A stretch of 39,208 nt of DNA, taken from the NCBI GenBank assembly GCA_023247445.1, contig JAHFGL010000022.1, forward strand, positions 1-39,208, in the 5' to 3' direction. This document shows, in pieces, positions 23,891 to 35,479 of this stretch. Positions within the stretch are counted from its first letter, which is position 1. Every line of letters begins with the position of its first letter. The position numbers and the translations under genes were made by a program. The stretch comes from Candidatus Omnitrophota bacterium. Lineage in GTDB: Bacteria > Omnitrophota > Gorgyraeia > Zapsychrales > Zapsychraceae. Below the pieces are notes generated by a model. It ran no database searches. It was not told where the DNA came from and was given only the letters and a program-made list of their open reading frames with translations.

Positions 23891-24811
23891 ATGATTTCTA
23901 AAGAACTTCTCCAAAAATATCCTTTAACTAAAAACGCCTTCGATTACATCAATCGAGTATTTTTTATTTATGAAAAATCGTATTTTCATATTATGGCCAA
24001 TTTTGATGAAGATTATCTTAAGTTCAGCGAAGAACTTATTTCAAATATTAAGAAAACGTATGTGTCGCGCGATCAAGAAACCATCGGGCTCGACGCTTTT
24101 ATCAAATTTTCCTATGAGTTCCTTTTTCAGCAGGTAGAGTTTGTCAAAAGAGGGACTTATCAGAGTTCATCTTTTAAGGAAGTTGCCGATAGTGTTTATT
24201 TTAGCGAAGAAGTCATGATGCCTTACATGGAGGGCTTGCTTTATTCCCAGATCTTTTGGCCCAACCATTATAAGTTTGGTCAATATTTCTTAAAAGAATT
24301 GGCTCCGCTAAAAAATGTGTCTCGGGCCATGGATGTTCCCATTGGCGATGGGATATTTGTTTATTACATGATCAAGAATCTTGCTTTTCAAAGGCTCGAT
24401 GCCTTTGATATTAGCGCGCATGCGGTTAAGTTCTCTAGCAATTTTCTTAAAAAAAGCTGCAACGTGAACAATGTGAATATTTCAATCCGCAATGTCTTTG
24501 ATCTTACTGGTCAAAAAGAATATGACTTGATCGTTTGCGGCGAACTCTTGGAACATTTGGAAAATCCTGTGGAAATGCTTAAGAAACTTAAAAGTCTTCT
24601 TAAAGATGACGGAACGCTATTTCTTACGACCGCTATTTATGCCGCCGCGGCTGATCATATTTACCTGTTTAATAATGTGGCTGAGGTTCGGACAATGCTC
24701 AGTGAAGAATTTAAAATCACTTCTGAATGTATTCTTCCTTTGTCATTAAAAGAATATCATCCAGAGATGAACAAAGAGGCAATCAACTATGCCTGCGTTT
24801 TAAAGAAATGA
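23891..24811 (+). CDS. SAM-dependent methyltransferase with a long N-terminal region
   Basis: This is a 306-residue protein. The first ~140 residues are helical and hydrophobic-rich with no recognised domain. The C-terminal half is a class I methyltransferase fold with a divergent motif I (MDVPIGDG at 147-154), LDAFDIS for strand 2, and an IVCGELLEHL motif. DDGTLFLTTA fits motif III. It follows the SDR by 9 bases and overlaps the next gene by 4 nt, so it belongs to the FkbH operon. O-methylation of the ACP-bound or sugar-bound hydroxyacyl group is attractive, since FkbH pathways often include an O-methyltransferase, but it is unproven. Confidence 0.78.
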   Translation: MISKELLQKYPLTKNAFDYINRVFFIYEKSYFHIMANFDEDYLKFSEELISNIKKTYVSRDQETIGLDAFIKFSYEFLFQQVEFVKRGTYQSSSFKEVADSVYFSEEVMMPYMEGLLYSQIFWPNHYKFGQYFLKELAPLKNVSRAMDVPIGDGIFVYYMIKNLAFQRLDAFDISAHAVKFSSNFLKKSCNVNNVNISIRNVFDLTGQKEYDLIVCGELLEHLENPVEMLKKLKSLLKDDGTLFLTTAIYAAAADHIYLFNNVAEVRTMLSEEFKITSECILPLSLKEYHPEMNKEAINYACVLKK

Positions 24812-26736
24812 ACTATCTTCAACTTTTATTATTTTTTGTTTATGTCATCTCTGTCTATATTTGGGGGCAATGGGTTTTTTTGCTCATCGGATCAGACAAA
24901 CTGCGCAATGCTTCCCGGGCGCTTTATATTGGAGAGACGTTACTCATTGGCAGTGTTGTCGCGGTAGGACTTCAGCTTCTTTTATCTCTCCTTGGTTTAT
25001 ATAACAAATTTTGGATTTGGGGACTTGTCTTCGGAAGTTATTCTCTCTTGATCAACAAAAACGTAAGAGAGAATGTGTTTTATGGATTAAGAGGTCGTGG
25101 CATTCTCACCATCCCGAATAGTATTTTCCTCGTTTTCGTTGGGATATTTTTTCTACGAAATTTTTATCTTTTAGTTGATGTCGACTCGCATGCACTCTAT
25201 CTGACCGTTCAAAAATTATGGCTGGATTACGGGACAAGCATTGTTGCGGATCGGGGCATGGATCATCGGATGTTTGTTCCGCATTTTGAAAGTGTTCCCT
25301 ATGCGCTGGGGCTCGCCTTATTTGGCCAGGAGACTTTATTTGCGCAGCTCATCAACATCTTCTGGCGGATTATTGTCTTATTTCTTATTTTTGGGTATGT
25401 AGGTTATAGTTTTAAAAATAAATACATCGCTCTGGCGGGTGTGTTTCTTGTCCTTTTTAATGAGCATTTTTTTATCTCAGGAGCGAATCAATGGTCAACA
25501 ATTAATGGGGCGTTAATCGCATTCTTATTTGGAGTTACCTACAGTATTTGGGAACTTCGTCTTAATCCTGATCCACGACGATTGCTACTGGCACTGATTT
25601 TTTGGGTTCATCTGATGGCATGTAAATTTCAGATGGTTTATATTTTTCTCTTTTTTGCCGTTATTTTTCTTTTTGTTCCCTATAAACCTTGGTCACTGCT
25701 TAATCAGCTGCTGAAAAATCGTAAGTGGCTGGCTATTTTAATCTTGGCTATTTTCTTTTCATCTCTTTGGTACATAAAAAATTATTTAGCTACGGGGCTG
25801 GCGACGTTTCCTGTCCTTGCCTGGCAATTTGGTACGCTAGGGTGGACCAAAGAAATGGGAGAGGTTTTTGTCAAAGTAACACGGGGTGTGACCATTGCTG
25901 AATTTTTTAAGTATTTTAATTTTTTGTTTATCTGGCCGGGAGTTAATCCATTAAAAGTCATTAGCATGTTTATCTCCCTATCGCCGCTTTTGCTTTTTAT
26001 TGCGATGGCCAGAAAGAAATTTGATCAGGACAGGTTTTTGCATTTAGCGTACTGGTTTCTTCTGTCGGTTTTAATTGTCATGGGAATTTCTCTGACCTCA
26101 CATCAAGATCCAAGATATTATCGTTATGGTATTGCGGTTTTTGCTTTTACATCTTTACTTGCGGTTGAATTTATTATCGTGAACGTATTGGCTATTCCTT
26201 TTAAGATTGTTTTAACGACAGCGGTTTTACTATATTCTTTCATGGGGTATCAAGTTATTTATAATCCCCCATCACTATTTAATTGCCCAGATATTCGTGA
26301 CAATGTTCGGGTTCTAACGAATCAACTGCATATCAATGATACACTTCCTAAATATTTTCCTACCAATGTCACTATTAACGATTATTTTAAAAGTCATCCC
26401 GTCAATGATCATAAATCGGCGTGGGCGATAGATTGGGTCATGAGAATATCCATATTTTTGTTGCCGCCTCCTACGAGGCCTCAAGTAGGGTTGTTTGGCG
26501 CAACAACAACAATTATTAATTGGGATTCTTATAATTCTGAAGAATTGGTTGTCCGTGATTTGAAAAATTACGGGATTGATCAAGTGATTCAAGTTCTTGA
26601 TGGTAAAGTTGTTTTGGAGAGTCCTGAAGAATTTGCCAAGCGTGCTGTTAAGATTGACCGTTTTCCAGAAAAAATAAGATATGATTATGGATTTCCTTCA
26701 GAAATTGCTAAGAGTGGTCTGCAAAAAAAAGAATAA
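24808..26736 (+). CDS. GT-C-like polytopic membrane protein
   Basis: This 642-residue protein has many hydrophobic spans and a soluble C-terminal tail of ~140 residues. The ATG at 24808 overlaps the previous stop (ATGA) and begins MNYLQLLLFFVYV. A longer in-frame extension to 24727 reads the previous gene out of frame and is rejected. A loop between early spans contains LVDVDSHALYL with acidic residues, as expected of the catalytic loop of GT-C transferases, then a DHRMFVPHFE segment. No exact family can be named. It is placed at the end of the FkbH operon and may transfer a polyprenyl-phosphate-linked sugar on the periplasmic side (inference). Confidence 0.6.
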   Translation: MNYLQLLLFFVYVISVYIWGQWVFLLIGSDKLRNASRALYIGETLLIGSVVAVGLQLLLSLLGLYNKFWIWGLVFGSYSLLINKNVRENVFYGLRGRGILTIPNSIFLVFVGIFFLRNFYLLVDVDSHALYLTVQKLWLDYGTSIVADRGMDHRMFVPHFESVPYALGLALFGQETLFAQLINIFWRIIVLFLIFGYVGYSFKNKYIALAGVFLVLFNEHFFISGANQWSTINGALIAFLFGVTYSIWELRLNPDPRRLLLALIFWVHLMACKFQMVYIFLFFAVIFLFVPYKPWSLLNQLLKNRKWLAILILAIFFSSLWYIKNYLATGLATFPVLAWQFGTLGWTKEMGEVFVKVTRGVTIAEFFKYFNFLFIWPGVNPLKVISMFISLSPLLLFIAMARKKFDQDRFLHLAYWFLLSVLIVMGISLTSHQDPRYYRYGIAVFAFTSLLAVEFIIVNVLAIPFKIVLTTAVLLYSFMGYQVIYNPPSLFNCPDIRDNVRVLTNQLHINDTLPKYFPTNVTINDYFKSHPVNDHKSAWAIDWVMRISIFLLPPPTRPQVGLFGATTTIINWDSYNSEELVVRDLKNYGIDQVIQVLDGKVVLESPEEFAKRAVKIDRFPEKIRYDYGFPSEIAKSGLQKKE

Positions 26737-26767
26737 CTACCAGAGTTAACACGAATAAAATTTTAAT

Positions 26768-27547
26768 ATGCTTTCGACGTCTATGACAAATATTAATAAT
26801 AAAAGATTTGATATCTTAGGTGTTAAGATTTCTGCTATCGACATGGCCGATGCTTGGTGTATAATTGACACCTTAGTTGCTAAAAAACAGAAGGGATACG
26901 TTTGTGTTTGTCCGGTAAGTACCATCGTTGAATGTAATCGAAATGAAGATTATCGAAATTTAGTCAATAACGCCGCGATTGTTACACCTGATGGCATGCC
27001 AACGGTTTGGATTGCCAGGGCACGCGGCTTGAAACATGTTGAACGTGTCTACGGACCGGATTTAATGCTTGCGGTTTGTCAACTTTGTGAACAAAAAGGA
27101 TACAAACAATATTTTTATGGGGGCACCGAAAAGGTTTTAGCAAAGTTGCAAGTGAGTTTAAAAAGTAAATTTCCTAATTTGAAAATTAGCGGAGCGTATT
27201 CGCCACCATTTCGAGAGTTAACAAAAGAAGAGGACATTGCGATTGTAAATCGAATTAATACAGCTGCTCCAGATATTTTATGGGTGGGGATTGGTGCTCC
27301 ACGGCAAGATTTCTGGATGGTTAATCATCAGGCGAAATTAAATGTTCCGGTTATGCTTGGCGTTGGAGCCGCTTTTGATTTTTTATCGGGAGTTAAACCG
27401 CAAGCTCCACGCTGGATCCAACGCAGCGGTTTGGAATGGTTTTTCCGTCTATGCACAGAACCGCATCGATTGTGGAAACGGTATTTGATTGGTAACAGCA
27501 TATTTGTCTATTTATTAGTTAAGAGTTTGTTTAGAAATAAGAGTTAG
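26768..27547 (+). CDS. WecG/TagA/CpsF-family glycosyltransferase (GT26)
   Basis: This 259-residue protein has a full-length GT26 layout. Landmarks are VSTIVECNRNEDYRNLV (50-66), TPDGMP with the catalytic-type Asp75, RVYGPDLM (93-100), FYGGTE, and WVGIGAPRQ(D)FW near 180. The C-terminal PRWIQRSGLEWFFRL segment is the membrane-contact end. These enzymes add the second sugar to a polyprenyl-diphosphate-linked first sugar (ManNAc, ManNAcA or Glc in known cases). It sits directly before the phosphoglycosyltransferase that makes its likely substrate, two bases apart. An alternative start at the sixth codon (ATG) is possible. Confidence 0.92.
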   Translation: MLSTSMTNINNKRFDILGVKISAIDMADAWCIIDTLVAKKQKGYVCVCPVSTIVECNRNEDYRNLVNNAAIVTPDGMPTVWIARARGLKHVERVYGPDLMLAVCQLCEQKGYKQYFYGGTEKVLAKLQVSLKSKFPNLKISGAYSPPFRELTKEEDIAIVNRINTAAPDILWVGIGAPRQDFWMVNHQAKLNVPVMLGVGAAFDFLSGVKPQAPRWIQRSGLEWFFRLCTEPHRLWKRYLIGNSIFVYLLVKSLFRNKS

Positions 27548-27549
27548 CC

Positions 27550-28974
27550 ATGCGCAAACGTATCCGTCAGTCATTTATTACACTTCTTTATATCTCCATC
27601 GATATTTTCTTCCTTTATTTTTCTATTTTCTTAGCGTGCTGGTTACGCGCCTCAACCTTGCCATTTCCTATCCGACTTCATTATTTGTTTTGGGATCCGC
27701 AGAATCCTTTCCGTTTGATTCTTTTTTTCTGGATTTTGATGACCATTGGTCTTAATTACATCCACGGGCTTTATAAGACCAAAAGAGAGATCTTTGAGAG
27801 TGTGGAAATTTGGCAGGTTATTCGTTCCGTTATTTTGTCATCGTTAATTACGATCGTTGCTATTTACATGACAAAGAATGAAGATTTCCCACGGTCAATT
27901 CTTATTTTTGGTTCGCTTGTTATTGCGGTTGCGCTTTCATTATGGCGCATTGGAAAAAGAATTCTTGTTCAATATTTAGTTTCCCAGGGGTATAACAATT
28001 TTAATATTCTGATTATTGGCGCAGGGAAGGTGGGGATGACGTTATCCCAAGAGATTCATAAAAGACCGGGCCTGGGGCTTAATATTATCGGATTCCTTGA
28101 TGATTTTAAAACAAATGATGAAAATCGTCATGGGCCAAAGATCGTTGGCAAGATTTCTGATTTTGAAAAGATTGCTCGCCGTGAGTTTGTTAATAAGGTT
28201 TTTATCACCATTCATCATGACAGTAAGGTTTTCTTAGAAATGCTTGAGTCCTGTAAAGAGAAAGGGATTTCTATTCAAGTCATCCCTCAGGGTTTTGATT
28301 TAATCCCCAGCGATTTTTATAAATATAATATTGGTTTTATTCCAGTTCTGGAATATTCCAACGCGGAAAATTTACGTAAACAAGTCGGCAAAAGATTATT
28401 TGATTTTGTTGCTTCGTTGATTTTGATAAGCATTTTATCTCCAGTATTTTTAATTCTTGCCATTTTAATTAAGCTCGATACCCCGGGACCTGTCTTTTAT
28501 TTTTCACGACGCTATGGCCGCCGCGGCCGAATTTTTAACATGCTCAAATTTAGGAGTATGGTTCCCAACGCTGATGAGTTACTTGCGCAATTAAAACATA
28601 GAAATGAAGTCGATGGACCTATTTTTAAGATGAAAGAAGATCCTCGGATTACAAAGTTTGGAAAATTTTTAAGAAAATATAGCATTGATGAATTACCCCA
28701 AGTTTTAAATGTGCTCATGGGGGATATGAGTTTAGTTGGGCCGCGACCTTTCCCAATTTCTCAGGTTGAAAAAGAAGATTTGCGCCAACTACGGCGATTG
28801 GAGATTCGTCCAGGAATGACAGGCCTTTGGCAAATTCGTGGTCGCAGTGATTCTTCATTCTCCCGCCTTGTACGATGGGATGCTTGGTATATTAACAACT
28901 GGACATTTGGGCTCGATTTGAATATTCTCTTGCAGACAATCCCTGTTGTCTTAAAAGGTAGAGGAGCCTACTAG
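27550..28974 (+). CDS. Polyprenyl-phosphate glycosylphosphotransferase (WbaP/WcaJ type)
   Basis: This enzyme starts glycan assembly by moving a sugar-1-phosphate onto undecaprenyl phosphate. It is 474 residues long, the long form: four N-terminal hydrophobic segments, a central Rossmann-like CoA-binding domain (IIGAGKVG, 155-162), and the catalytic domain from 281. Catalytic landmarks are KRLFDF (281-286), a re-entrant membrane helix (~287-308), the invariant KFRSM (333-337), DELPQ with the Asp380-Glu381 dyad, and LVGPRP (395-400), then RPGMTGLWQ (420-428). All appear intact. The gene is adjacent to the GT26, defining the first two steps of the pathway. The sugar cannot be deduced. Confidence 0.95.
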   Translation: MRKRIRQSFITLLYISIDIFFLYFSIFLACWLRASTLPFPIRLHYLFWDPQNPFRLILFFWILMTIGLNYIHGLYKTKREIFESVEIWQVIRSVILSSLITIVAIYMTKNEDFPRSILIFGSLVIAVALSLWRIGKRILVQYLVSQGYNNFNILIIGAGKVGMTLSQEIHKRPGLGLNIIGFLDDFKTNDENRHGPKIVGKISDFEKIARREFVNKVFITIHHDSKVFLEMLESCKEKGISIQVIPQGFDLIPSDFYKYNIGFIPVLEYSNAENLRKQVGKRLFDFVASLILISILSPVFLILAILIKLDTPGPVFYFSRRYGRRGRIFNMLKFRSMVPNADELLAQLKHRNEVDGPIFKMKEDPRITKFGKFLRKYSIDELPQVLNVLMGDMSLVGPRPFPISQVEKEDLRQLRRLEIRPGMTGLWQIRGRSDSSFSRLVRWDAWYINNWTFGLDLNILLQTIPVVLKGRGAY

Positions 28975-28983
28975 TCCAATATC

Positions 28984-29150
28984 CAAATCCCAAATACCAA
29001 AAAATAAACAATACACAAATTCCAATGACCAAAATTTCAACTAAAAGATTGTTTGTGAATTGTGGTTTGTTTATTTTTTGGTATTTGTAATTTGGGGTTT
29101 GTAAATTGCTTGGTATTTGGAAATTGAGATTTGAAATTTGACTGGTCATT
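28984..29150. repeat. Second palindromic intergenic repeat (AT-rich, nested arms)
   Basis: The left part (CAAATCCC then TACCAAAAAATAAACAA) is complementary to the right part (TTTGTTTATTTTTTGGTA then GGGGTTTG, ending near 29101). Outside this core, AATGACCAAAATTTCAA (29024-29040) is complementary to the TTTGAAATTTGACTGGTCATT region (29130-29150). The result is a long nested imperfect inverted repeat that fills the gap between two genes and ends six bases before an ATG. Repeats rich in CCAAATACCAAA words are dispersed in many uncultured genomes; no coding is expected. Confidence 0.8.
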
Positions 29151-29155
29151 TTTTT

Positions 29156-30412
29156 ATGATTCAACAAACCATCCTTTCTAGAATTGATTCAATTATTCGA
29201 TTTTTTCTGTATCTTCTGATTTTTTGGCTTCCTTATAGTCCTGCTGTTATTGAGGTCTCTGTTGTCGCTGCAACCCTGTTATTGATCATAAAGAGAATTT
29301 TGATATTTCGCGTTTCCCGCTCCTGGCGACAAACCTTACAACCCCCACCCAGCGCGCTTAATAAATCTATTTATTTCTTTATTTTTTTGTGTGTTCTTTC
29401 TGTCGTGGGAAGTGTTTTCCTAAGCGATTCTTTGCATGGTTTTATTTCTAAAACCTTAGAATGGTTTTTAGTTTACTTTCTTATTTTGGAAGTTTTTACC
29501 CAAAGGCGGCATATTTATATTGCATTGGGTGTTTTATTATTTACAGCCACGTCAACCGCCATCGATAGTCTTGTCCAGTTTTATATCACATCGAAAGACA
29601 TTTTTTTACAGCATGTGATCGAGCCACACAGTCGAGCGACGGCTGGGTTTAAAACGCCAGATTCTTTAGGCGGATTCTTAACGATCGTTACATTAGTTGC
29701 CTTCGCATTGCCATTTATCTTAACTAAGAAAATATATAAAATTTGTTCTTTAGGAATAATTTTTTTATTACTGTGGTCCTTGTTCCTTACTTTTACGCGA
29801 GGGGCAGAGTTGGGTGTTGTTTTAGGTTTTGTTTTTTTTCTTTATGTCATGTTTAATTCAATGAAACGATACAATCCTTGGCCGTTTATTCTCATACTTA
29901 TTTTGATGGCCGCGTTAAGTTATCCTTTTATCCAAAAGCATATGAATTCGTTATTTGTAGAGGATCGTTTGAACTCCATATCTTGGAGATTCCAAATTTG
30001 GCGAGATACGTTAACGATGATTAAAGAACGACCAATCTTTGGACACGGACTTAATACCTATATGCAAATCTTCCAAGAATATGGACAGAGCATTAAGGCC
30101 AGTCCAACCTATGCGCATAATTGTTATTTACAGTTAGCGGCCGAAACAGGACTGCTGGGCTTGGGTTGTTTTCTATTTATGGTATTTAAATTGTTTCAAT
30201 CAACTCTTACGCTGGTTTTCCTTCCAATTTTTCAAAAGGATTTTCTTAAATTCATTGCTTTAGGTCTCTTGGCAGGCTTGGCCGCTTTTCTTATTCATAG
30301 TTTTTTTGATACGAACTTATATTCCCTGCAACTTTCTATTTACTTTTGGTATATGGTTGGTATACTTGGTTCAATCAATAACCTCATTAATAACCCTAAA
30401 CACAAAATATAG
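29156..30412 (+). CDS. Wzy/WaaL-family O-antigen polymerase or ligase
   Basis: This 418-residue polytopic protein has the Wzy_C signature: a TFTRGAELG span (residues ~212-220), [10 protein letters not shown] with the periplasmic Arg and Trp (~277-286), [10 protein letters not shown], and [13 protein letters not shown] with His321. Intact His and Arg are what known ligases and polymerases need. I chose the ATG at 29156. An in-frame TTG at 29138 lies inside the palindromic repeat and is less likely. It is paralogous to the protein at 32432. Polymerase or ligase cannot be told apart by sequence alone. Confidence 0.9.
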   Translation: MIQQTILSRIDSIIRFFLYLLIFWLPYSPAVIEVSVVAATLLLIIKRILIFRVSRSWRQTLQPPPSALNKSIYFFIFLCVLSVVGSVFLSDSLHGFISKTLEWFLVYFLILEVFTQRRHIYIALGVLLFTATSTAIDSLVQFYITSKDIFLQHVIEPHSRATAGFKTPDSLGGFLTIVTLVAFALPFILTKKIYKICSLGIIFLLLWSLFLTFTRGAELGVVLGFVFFLYVMFNSMKRYNPWPFILILILMAALSYPFIQKHMNSLFVEDRLNSISWRFQIWRDTLTMIKERPIFGHGLNTYMQIFQEYGQSIKASPTYAHNCYLQLAAETGLLGLGCFLFMVFKLFQSTLTLVFLPIFQKDFLKFIALGLLAGLAAFLIHSFFDTNLYSLQLSIYFWYMVGILGSINNLINNPKHKI

Positions 30413-30453
30413 ATAATAACAATTCGTTAGAAAGACATACCACCAGAGAAGAT

Positions 30454-32420
<1,967 letters not shown>

Positions 32421-32431
32421 ACTTATCTAAA

Positions 32432-33760
32432 ATGAGTTCAAATCGGTTAATATTGTGGTTTGATAAAGCTATGGCGTTTTCTTTTTACGCCACGATATAT
32501 TTTTTGCCTATTTCCATCGCGTTACTTGAAACCTTCACTGGTTTCGCTATCTTCTTTTATCTCCTAAAGCGGTTCGTTATGTTTTATGAGCTGCGAAAAA
32601 CAAATCCTGCCTTATGGAAATCATTGAACTTTCTCGGCCGTACAAAAACTTTTTTAAAGGCTTTTCAACCTAATCCAAGTGCGATCAATAAACCGATTGT
32701 TGTTTTACTGCTGTTTAGTTTATTTTCTGTTCTGATCAGCCAACATCGATTGGTTAGTTTCAAAGGTTTTATTGGTAAGGCCTTAGAAAATGCTTTTCTT
32801 TATTTTAGTTTTATTGAATGTATTAACTCCAAAAATCGTTTAAAGACGTTTTTGACCGTATTTTTTCTGTCGGCTACCGTCGTTTCAACAAGTGGGGTGT
32901 ACCAATATTTTGTTGGACATGATTTTATTTTTGGTCATCTCAACTATGATGGAAGGATTTCATCGAGTTTTCGTTCCCCGAATGATTTCGCTGCGTATCT
33001 AGTTTTTCTTATTCCCATTTTGTTAAGTATTATTGTGTTTAGATTCGGAGAGAAAAGAAATGAAGAGGAAGGGATCTGCGGGTTAGAAATGTTTTTTTCT
33101 AATAAGGGGCGGATTGCGTTATCTTTTCTTCTTATCCTAACTTTATTTTGTTTGGTCGGGACTTATTCGCGGGGAGGGCTCATGGCCATTGTTTTAGCCC
33201 TCGTTCTTTTTGGATGTAGAAATCGAAAAATATTTCTATCAACCGTACTGCTTGTTGTTGTCTTTTTTGTTGTGGCTGGCTTTTTGCTCAATAACTCTCG
33301 GGGAGACCTTGCTGCGCCAGGACGATTATTTAACGATAATGGACGTATGTATTATTGGCAAGAAGCGACAAATATTATTAAACATAATCTTATTTTTGGC
33401 ACAGGGTTAAATACTTATTCTTTGGTTGGTCGCGAATATAAAATTACATGGGGAGGATATCCTCACAATTGTTATTTACAAATGGCCGCAGAAACAGGTG
33501 TTATAGGTTTGATTGTTTTTCTTTGGATGATTACAGCACTTTTTAAAGATGCGCTTCGAACACTTTCCAAAATGACTGATTTTTCCTTAAGATTTATTTT
33601 GCTCGGGGCCTTAATTGGGCTGGCAGCATTTTTAATTCACTGTTTTTGGGATACGATTTTTTATTCAGTGATCCTCAATTGTCTAATGTGGATTTATTTT
33701 GGACTTATTGTGGCCGTCACAAAAATACAAAAACCCCATCCAGCGTCACTACATGGATAG
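32432..33760 (+). CDS. Wzy/WaaL-family O-antigen polymerase or ligase (paralogue)
   Basis: This 442-residue polytopic protein shares the layout of the protein at 29156. The TYSRGGLM span (244-251), GRMYYWQEA with Arg305 and Trp309, FGTGLNTY (322-329), and PHNCYLQMAAETG with His345 are aligned in the same order. The N-terminal half has a matching NPSAINKP segment near 81-88 (PPPSALNKS in the paralogue), showing recent-enough duplication or a shared subfamily. With the protein at 4520 it is the third member of this superfamily in the locus. Confidence 0.9.
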   Translation: MSSNRLILWFDKAMAFSFYATIYFLPISIALLETFTGFAIFFYLLKRFVMFYELRKTNPALWKSLNFLGRTKTFLKAFQPNPSAINKPIVVLLLFSLFSVLISQHRLVSFKGFIGKALENAFLYFSFIECINSKNRLKTFLTVFFLSATVVSTSGVYQYFVGHDFIFGHLNYDGRISSSFRSPNDFAAYLVFLIPILLSIIVFRFGEKRNEEEGICGLEMFFSNKGRIALSFLLILTLFCLVGTYSRGGLMAIVLALVLFGCRNRKIFLSTVLLVVVFFVVAGFLLNNSRGDLAAPGRLFNDNGRMYYWQEATNIIKHNLIFGTGLNTYSLVGREYKITWGGYPHNCYLQMAAETGVIGLIVFLWMITALFKDALRTLSKMTDFSLRFILLGALIGLAAFLIHCFWDTIFYSVILNCLMWIYFGLIVAVTKIQKPHPASLHG

Positions 33761-33784
33761 GCGCAGTCTCACAGCACACCACCG

Positions 33785-35467
33785 ATGGCGATCTTTATGG
33801 ACATGTTGAAGAAATCAAAAACCATTGACGCCTTTATCCTCTCGATTTTTGTTATCCTCGTTACGCTATTTCCTTTTTTTATCCATGGATCAATCAATCT
33901 TTTTGAAGTTGGAATATACCTCCCGGGAATTCAGTCCGTTCTAAATGGAGATGTTCCGTATCGCGATGTTTTTCATCTGCGTGGACCATTTGAACTTTAC
34001 ATACCAGCTTTCTTGATGAAAATGTTCGGCGTTCATATCCAATGGTTATATCTTTATTTTTATATTGGAACTGTCTTGTGTCTAATCTTTGGGGTGTTGA
34101 TTGCTAAAGAACTTTTCGCCACGAGACTCATGCTTTATTTATTTGTTCCTGTGTTTGTCGCCAGAACTTTTCCCCGCGTTGTCTTCACCTATTGGGGAGG
34201 GATGCGGTATGCCTTTGGATTGTTAACGATTTGGCTCATATTAAAATTCTTTAAGAAAGAAAAAATTGTCTGGATGTTTTTGGCGGGACTTACAACATCA
34301 CTGGGGCTTTTTACGAGTGTTGAGATGGGTATTTATCCTGTGATGGGAGTTGTTGTCGCTTTTTTTGTCTCCGCCATTTTTAAAATTTACGATATTAAAC
34401 AACTTATAAAAGCATTCTTGGCTTATAGCGCAGGGATGCTTTTTGTCATCGTGCCCACCACGTTTTATTTGATTGCTCAACACGCATTTATTCCTTATTT
34501 AGATTCCATTATTGCGATTATTACGAAGATGCAGAAGGTTTTTGATCCTCATCTGGTTTCTATTTATCCAAGCAATTTTAAAGAAGCATTGATTGCGATG
34601 ACTAATCCGGTTCATACAAACTTTAAACACATGACACCGAGTTATCTGTACATCGCGATTCTGATTTATTTGATCATTCGAATCAAAGATAAAAAATTAA
34701 CGAAAACAGATGTGTTTATTTTCTGTCTGGGGATTTATGGATTTATCATGTACAACACCGGTTTTCGGGGGATCTGGGCGGCTCAGTTTGAAATGGCGCT
34801 TCAGCCAGAAAAGATTCTTTTGTTTTTCTTTTTTGAAGTGCTTTTATTAGAGCTTTTAAAAAGAAAGGACATAGGGCCCAATGGCGCCAAAATAAAAGTT
34901 TGTTTTAATACTTTTATGTGGGTCTTGATCTTATCCTCGATTGGTTATGCGATGCAACGTTATAATCACCGTTTTTGGGTTTTTCGATATGTGTCAGCGA
35001 AAATAAGCGGCAAGAAGATGGAGAAGCTCATTCCCGCATTAGATAAAGAGATGCGGCCTTTAACCTTTGATCGAGCCTCAGGGATCATTGTGCCTAACAA
35101 GCAGGCGGATGAGTTAGAAGCGGTTAGCGATTTTGTTAAAACGAATGTAGGGGCCAATGAAACTATTTTTACTTATCCAGAGCTGGGAACGTACAATTTT
35201 CTTTTTGACCGTCCATTTTTAGGCCGATTTCCGATCGCCACTTTTTCTTGGTTTGACCAAAAATGGCATGAGGAACTTATGGGGAATTTAAAGAGTCATT
35301 CCGCTAAATATGCGATTGTTGAAAAAGAAATTTCTAATTATTGGGCAGCGGTTTATTTGGTCCCGGAGCCTAATAAGCAAAAATATCAGGAAGTCATTGA
35401 TTTTATCCAGGCTAATTACACTGTCGTTAAAGAAACACCGAAGTCGTTTATTTATAAACTTCGTTAA
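33785..35467 (+). CDS. GT-C-like membrane protein with a soluble C-terminal domain (copy 1)
   Basis: This 560-residue protein has ~10 or more hydrophobic segments followed by a soluble C-terminus from about residue 430. The first extracytoplasmic loop reads FEVGIYLPG, then VPYRDVFHLRGPFELYIPAF, where the acidic residue and the YRD...GPFE pattern match GT-C/PMT-like transferases that use polyprenyl-phosphate sugars. The C-terminal domain contains ETIFTYPELG and RPFLGRFPIATFSWF. These motifs recur in the gene at 36196, so the two are paralogues. A role in adding side-branch sugars or glycosylating a carrier is inferred; the donor is unknown. Confidence 0.72.
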   Translation: MAIFMDMLKKSKTIDAFILSIFVILVTLFPFFIHGSINLFEVGIYLPGIQSVLNGDVPYRDVFHLRGPFELYIPAFLMKMFGVHIQWLYLYFYIGTVLCLIFGVLIAKELFATRLMLYLFVPVFVARTFPRVVFTYWGGMRYAFGLLTIWLILKFFKKEKIVWMFLAGLTTSLGLFTSVEMGIYPVMGVVVAFFVSAIFKIYDIKQLIKAFLAYSAGMLFVIVPTTFYLIAQHAFIPYLDSIIAIITKMQKVFDPHLVSIYPSNFKEALIAMTNPVHTNFKHMTPSYLYIAILIYLIIRIKDKKLTKTDVFIFCLGIYGFIMYNTGFRGIWAAQFEMALQPEKILLFFFFEVLLLELLKRKDIGPNGAKIKVCFNTFMWVLILSSIGYAMQRYNHRFWVFRYVSAKISGKKMEKLIPALDKEMRPLTFDRASGIIVPNKQADELEAVSDFVKTNVGANETIFTYPELGTYNFLFDRPFLGRFPIATFSWFDQKWHEELMGNLKSHSAKYAIVEKEISNYWAAVYLVPEPNKQKYQEVIDFIQANYTVVKETPKSFIYKLR

Positions 35468-35479
35468 ACGGTTACAGTT

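Noticed and set aside
24727-24807. 27-residue N-terminal extension of the GT-C-like protein
   Set aside because: It reads the preceding methyltransferase out of frame; the ATG at 24808 forms the ATGA overlap usual in this locus.
28892-29167. Minus-strand frame over the gap before the Wzy/WaaL gene at 29156
   Set aside because: Its repetitive Asn/Gln/Tyr-rich sequence reflects the AT-rich palindromic repeat, not a gene.
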